Shown here: positions 7,901 to 9,964 of the stretch, piece by piece | Layout: the number at the start of each line of letters is the position of its first letter | How positions within the stretch are numbered: the first letter of the stretch is position 1 | NCBI GenBank assembly: GCA_026692885.1 | Contig: JAPLNJ010000464.1 | Location: forward strand, 1 to 9,964 | Direction of reading: 5' to 3' | From: Planctomycetota bacterium | GTDB taxonomy: Bacteria > Planctomycetota > Planctomycetia > Pirellulales > Pirellulaceae | Length of the DNA stretch: 9,964 bases | Notes under the pieces: generated by a model | What the model saw: only the letters and a program-made list of their open reading frames with translations | Databases searched by the model: none | What the model was told of the DNA's origin: nothing | Program-made: the position numbers and the translations under genes

Positions 7901-8480
7901 CGAACTCCATCACCAGGAAACGGATCTCGTTTTCCTCGCCGGCATCGAGCGCCTGGACGATGTTGGGATGATCCAGGCGGCCGGAATTCTCGACTTCCAA
8001 ACGGAAACGTTCCACCGCTTCCGGGTTGTCCAGCAGGTGGCGGGCCAGGACCTTGACGGCCCGAATTTTCCCCAACCGCAGGTGTTGTGCCTTGTAGACC
8101 ACACCCATGCCGCCCCGACCGATGACCTCCAGCAGGCGATAGTCGCGAAGGCGATCGAGCACTACCGCCTTGCGAAACAGGCTGGGGACCAGGTCGGCGA
8201 ATTGCGGGAACTGTTGCTGGTACTCGCGCGGGTCCACGATCGCGCCGGTCAGGTCCAGATACTGCGAATCGGTCAACAGGAGTTCGCGCAGAAAGGCCCA
8301 GAGTTCCTCGGGCGCCACACCCTCCAAGAAAGTTGCGATGCGAGGCCGCTCTCCCTCGTGGCGCAGAGCCGTGCGCCACTGGGCTTCGAAGGCATCGCAG
8401 ACCCGGTCAAGACGAGTCCCCAGCGACTCGCCGGAGCCCGGTTCGCTGGACGGAGAGGGTCGAATATCCAAAGGGAGCAT
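4995..8480 (-). CDS. Membrane Ser/Thr protein kinase with large TPR-like C-terminal region
   Basis: This 1161-residue protein (from ATG 8480) begins with a planctomycete-type adaptor segment (about 20-108: LDRVCDAFEAQWR, then LREYQ-like helices). A PknB-type kinase domain follows at about 114-386, with glycine loop IGRGGMGVVYKA (120-131), Lys143, catalytic HRDIKPSN (Asp241), DLG in place of DFG (259-261) and APE (289-291). After a Pro/Arg-rich linker comes one membrane helix at about 443-463, then roughly 700 mostly helical residues with TPR-like spacing (AAAY, ALA and YEQA motifs) and no catalytic motif that I recognise. The kinase is predicted to be cytoplasmic and the long tail extracytoplasmic, perhaps sensing or scaffolding. 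A GTG at 8516 would add 12 residues, but the promoter at 8525-8553 would make that start nearly leaderless, so ATG 8480 is preferred. Substrates are unknown. Confidence 0.92.
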   Translation of the reverse strand: MLPLDIRPSPSSEPGSGESLGTRLDRVCDAFEAQWRTALRHEGERPRIATFLEGVAPEELWAFLRELLLTDSQYLDLTGAIVDPREYQQQFPQFADLVPSLFRKAVVLDRLRDYRLLEVIGRGGMGVVYKAQHLRLGKIRAVKVLARHLLDNPEAVERFRLEVENSGRLDHPNIVQALDAGEENEIRFLVMEFVTGWNLTQVVAAFQQGGRQVPLEAACELIRQACAGLQHAHEHSLVHRDIKPSNLMLSERGVVKLLDLGLARFIAEHPPVSRLTLNFGPLGTCDYMAPEQWADASSVDIRADIYSLGCTLFYLLTGKVPFGSEHGRSLGEKQLAHQFAPLPSLLDERPDLPEDLQAVLERMIAKSPADRYATPAAVVQDLSVFANSDSVGLLLSALRQPAGPEDAPARPPVASANEGTDRPQRVQVRTRRPAARPWYRRTELWVATGLLFVGAFGVADRWISRRVSDEAGPSVAPAELARNVALLPGLDGQWWFDAMPWFTPSARTAVAEALDVKGVRAVVGDNAEGYLKPDVSAVQKWLLDAVSRCRGALSESQRRLLDQLKAISSVEDRDLEQRLQTCYDEFCRNHAEDAAWTADDLYTRALLEHKLAALRHDARLAQRALKSYDAALDQYGDATGDEPPLSWLCRADSARLLFAVLTNYEQAFERFEEVAAEDAPLLFQVETLAAYAQAGQVAGDYSKDENLRLAKRLLEGSQSLSRSHPLWAYVSERYAWSLLDQWEVKQAADEFEAAYSIRFINSRENPFATIFVFQDIYGKAMTERYRGKVENARTEFDDLLAKIDAELKKVEGRPKRPGLQRYVRNLRERKSNTLERRADCELYQGGAADPASVDLALASSCYQQASEAAEDPIFKTVQGCKRCLALALSGDVRQARTEFSEEAISQRTLIGAGQERVSMLRQLTQAVLTLKERGPADGQAALRQFLVHCDRNPYDVDRLRRETLELQLFCAELLLASELADADTRGVAQQDATHLENLLRQLEEMLSQRASGEEMLPFLRRYYDLAIAAVGDAEPDRAARLILASRGGDANRDADAVTILFHLHERDGLAVVLPPEGASSAFRLDNCGRQQVNGRRRGVAEVQDLRLPEPLRQLIQDHLAAGCKIDCLWSDLQCWPEHQRRLALTDQEFPFADLLETATVH

Positions 8481-8524
8481 CTCTACCTGAAGCACGTATC
8501 GCCGCGGTGGATCCACAAGCCCCG

Positions 8525-8553
8525 ATCATAGCACTCACCGCGGCGGCTGTCGA
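8525..8553 (-). promoter_or_regulatory. Sigma-70-like promoter for Ser/Thr kinase
   Basis: On the - strand, TCGACA (8548-8553) and TATGAT (8525-8530) are separated by 17 bases, each matching 5 of 6 consensus positions. Transcription would start near 8518, giving about a 38-base leader before ATG 8480. Confidence 0.6.
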
Positions 8554-8561
8554 CGTAGAGC

Positions 8562-8585
8562 GTAGGTCAGGCTTTCCAGCCTGAC
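8562..8585. repeat. Fourth copy of GTCAGGCT hairpin repeat
   Basis: This copy matches the 3900-3923 copy over its full core (GTCAGGCT-TTCC-AGCCTGAC) about 4.6 kb away. It lies between the heme-protein gene and the kinase promoter. On the transcript of the upstream heme-protein gene the loop would read GGAA. Confidence 0.8.
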
Positions 8586-8611
8586 ATTCGGCCGCTGGGC
8601 CGCGTGCCGAT

Positions 8612-8694
8612 CTGGGAGGGCGACGCTCCGGCGGAGTCGGGGCAGGCCCACGGCCTGCCACTCGGGCGGCTCGGCAGGAGCCTCGCCCTCCCAG
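8612..8694. repeat. Palindromic repeat encoding WEGEAPAEP-type frame
   Basis: Arms 8612-8638 and 8668-8694 match at 23 of 27 positions (CTGGGAGGGCGA core). Between them lies a perfect GGCAGGCC-CAC-GGCCTGCC hairpin (8641-8659). Translated on the - strand, one arm gives WEGEAPAEP, a peptide I recall from spurious open frames in Pirellulales genomes. It lies in the 3' region of the heme-protein gene and may serve as a terminator. Confidence 0.7.
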
Positions 8695-8734
8695 CCGTAG
8701 TTTCCCCCCAATTCCCCTGGCTTCGTCTCCCGCC

Positions 8735-9964
8735 TCACTCCAGCGACGGCTTGACAATTTCGCCGCGGGCCTGGGCCAGCGGGTCTTCGTAGGCCCCCAG
8801 GAACTCCGAATTGCAGTCCAGCCACAGCGTCACCCGATGCCAATCTTCGGGCGAGAGCCGAACCTCGTAGTGTGGCTTGTCCAGGTACTTCATCAACGAC
8901 GACGCGCGCGCCCCGAACTGACCCGGCACTGTCCGGCTGCCGCCATGCATTCCGCTATTGATCGAGCCGTTGCTCACGTCGTAGTAGAAGCCGTATTTGC
9001 CGGCCAAGCTGGCGTAGGAGCGAGTGAAGACGCCAGCGAGCTTCCCGCTCAGGTCCAAAGCCCGCCGTTCCTGGTGACACTGCACGCAGTTACGGTCCAG
9101 GACGCCCTGCACCAGTCGGGGATAGTTGAAGGGATTCGAGCCGTCGACATCGGGCGTGATCGGCGCAGGCGGTCGCCGCCACGCCTGCGGCAGCGCACTG
9201 GTCTGCGCAGGCGAGCGGCGTTTGCGCTCGTGACAGCCGTGGCAGGTCAACTGTTCGCTGGGATGCACGTACGTGGCCGAACGCATCGATTGCACGGCCA
9301 GCCCCCGCTCGTCCAAGGCCTGGAAATAAAGGGCCTTGCCGACCGGAGCCTCAAAGAACGCGCTGCCGTCGGCGGCCACGGGGACGGTTCCCAAGACAGC
9401 TCGGGCATTCGTCTGATTCGCCACGCCGATCCGCGGCTCGTTCGGCGGTGCGGTCGTCTTGGGTAACACTTGGATCACACGCAGCGCCGTGATCTTCGTC
9501 CCCTCCGGCCAGGCAAAATCGGATTCGTAGACGTTTCCCAAGGCGATGGTGGCGGGGCGTTCGGCGAGTGTCTGGCGGGCCACCAGCGTCTGAGTCGTCT
9601 GATCGGGAATCACTGGCGGCCTCCGCCGCGGCTGCAGCGGGAGCGGGGCGTAGCAGGATATCGCGGGATCACGAAAGATCAGCTCCCGGTTCCCGTCACG
9701 GTCGATCCAGTAAATGCCGCGGTTCTTGGCCTTCGCGTCGTACACGCACAAATAGTCGTCCTCGCTCAGCGGCCACGGCGTTCCGTAGCACATGTACTTG
9801 TTGACCGGGTTCCCCTCCGCTTCCCAGATTGTCCCACTTTGTTGGATGGATGGGGGGTTGGGGTAAGAAACTGGTCTCCAGCGACTTGGGGTTTTCGGGC
9901 AGAGTATGGGTGCAAAGAACTGCCCCCCCAAATCCGGAGATCGACAAGGATGGTAATGCAAACA
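8735..9964 (-). CDS. Di-heme HzsA-related protein, 3' part (5' end outside window)
   Basis: The frame is open to the right edge, so about 409 residues are the C-terminal part of a longer protein. Numbering runs from codon 9961. The segment at about 55-120 (PWPLSEDDYLCVYD, RGIYWID, AISCYAPLPLQPR, PPVIPD) and VPVAADGSAFFEAP (193-206) resemble the HZS_alpha middle-domain family found in many planctomycetes. Two c-type heme motifs follow: CHGCH (240-244) and CVQCH (292-296). The segment GFYYDVSNGSINSGMHGG and the end WHRVTLWLDCNSEFLGAY also look family-like. The protein is probably exported for heme attachment, but its signal peptide is not in view. Redox substrate is unknown; family membership does not imply hydrazine synthesis. 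The first 45 or so residues look less conserved and may include a frame problem. Confidence 0.8.
   Translation of the reverse strand, partial: CLHYHPCRSPDLGGQFFAPILCPKTPSRWRPVSYPNPPSIQQSGTIWEAEGNPVNKYMCYGTPWPLSEDDYLCVYDAKAKNRGIYWIDRDGNRELIFRDPAISCYAPLPLQPRRRPPVIPDQTTQTLVARQTLAERPATIALGNVYESDFAWPEGTKITALRVIQVLPKTTAPPNEPRIGVANQTNARAVLGTVPVAADGSAFFEAPVGKALYFQALDERGLAVQSMRSATYVHPSEQLTCHGCHERKRRSPAQTSALPQAWRRPPAPITPDVDGSNPFNYPRLVQGVLDRNCVQCHQERRALDLSGKLAGVFTRSYASLAGKYGFYYDVSNGSINSGMHGGSRTVPGQFGARASSLMKYLDKPHYEVRLSPEDWHRVTLWLDCNSEFLGAYEDPLAQARGEIVKPSLE

Noticed and set aside
7009..8379. 456-codon minus-strand frame inside the Ser/Thr kinase gene
   Set aside because: It is a GC-bias shadow of the kinase frame (Arg, Gly, Ala and Pro rich) with no domain; the kinase frame has clear catalytic motifs.

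Overview
The window is GC-rich bacterial DNA that reads like a member of the Planctomycetota, probably Pirellulales-like. That is an inference from three things: a very large membrane-anchored Ser/Thr kinase with a planctomycete-type N-terminal segment, a di-heme protein resembling the HzsA-related (hydrazine synthase alpha, middle domain) family, and several palindromic intergenic repeats of a kind I associate with planctomycete genomes. No phage, plasmid, IS transposase, CRISPR array, tRNA or rRNA was seen.

Layout: 1-649 is non-coding and repeat-rich, with a composite palindrome at 56-293. A two-component operon follows on the + strand: a membrane histidine kinase (650-2305) overlapping by 38 bases with an NtrC-type, sigma-54-activating response regulator (2268-3659). 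It converges on lexA (3987-4613, - strand), and the space between them holds nested palindromes and a repeat family whose third copy supplies lexA's stop codon. Upstream of lexA is a perfect 30-bp inverted repeat (4816-4907). A Ser/Thr kinase of about 1160 residues fills 4995-8480 on the - strand, with a good sigma-70-like promoter just upstream. Two further palindromic repeats separate it from the 3' part of a di-heme HzsA-related gene (8735 to the right edge, - strand).

The kinase/regulator pair is a self-contained signalling unit whose signal is not evident. LexA is the expected SOS repressor, but the position of its catalytic serine is threonine while the cleavage site and catalytic lysine are kept. 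The Ser/Thr kinase and the heme protein share a strand but are probably transcribed separately.

The most unusual signals are the LexA nucleophile substitution and a paired base change (G-C to C-G) between copies of the GTCAGGCT hairpin repeat. The paired change suggests that the hairpin itself is conserved. I see no clear new multi-gene system here.
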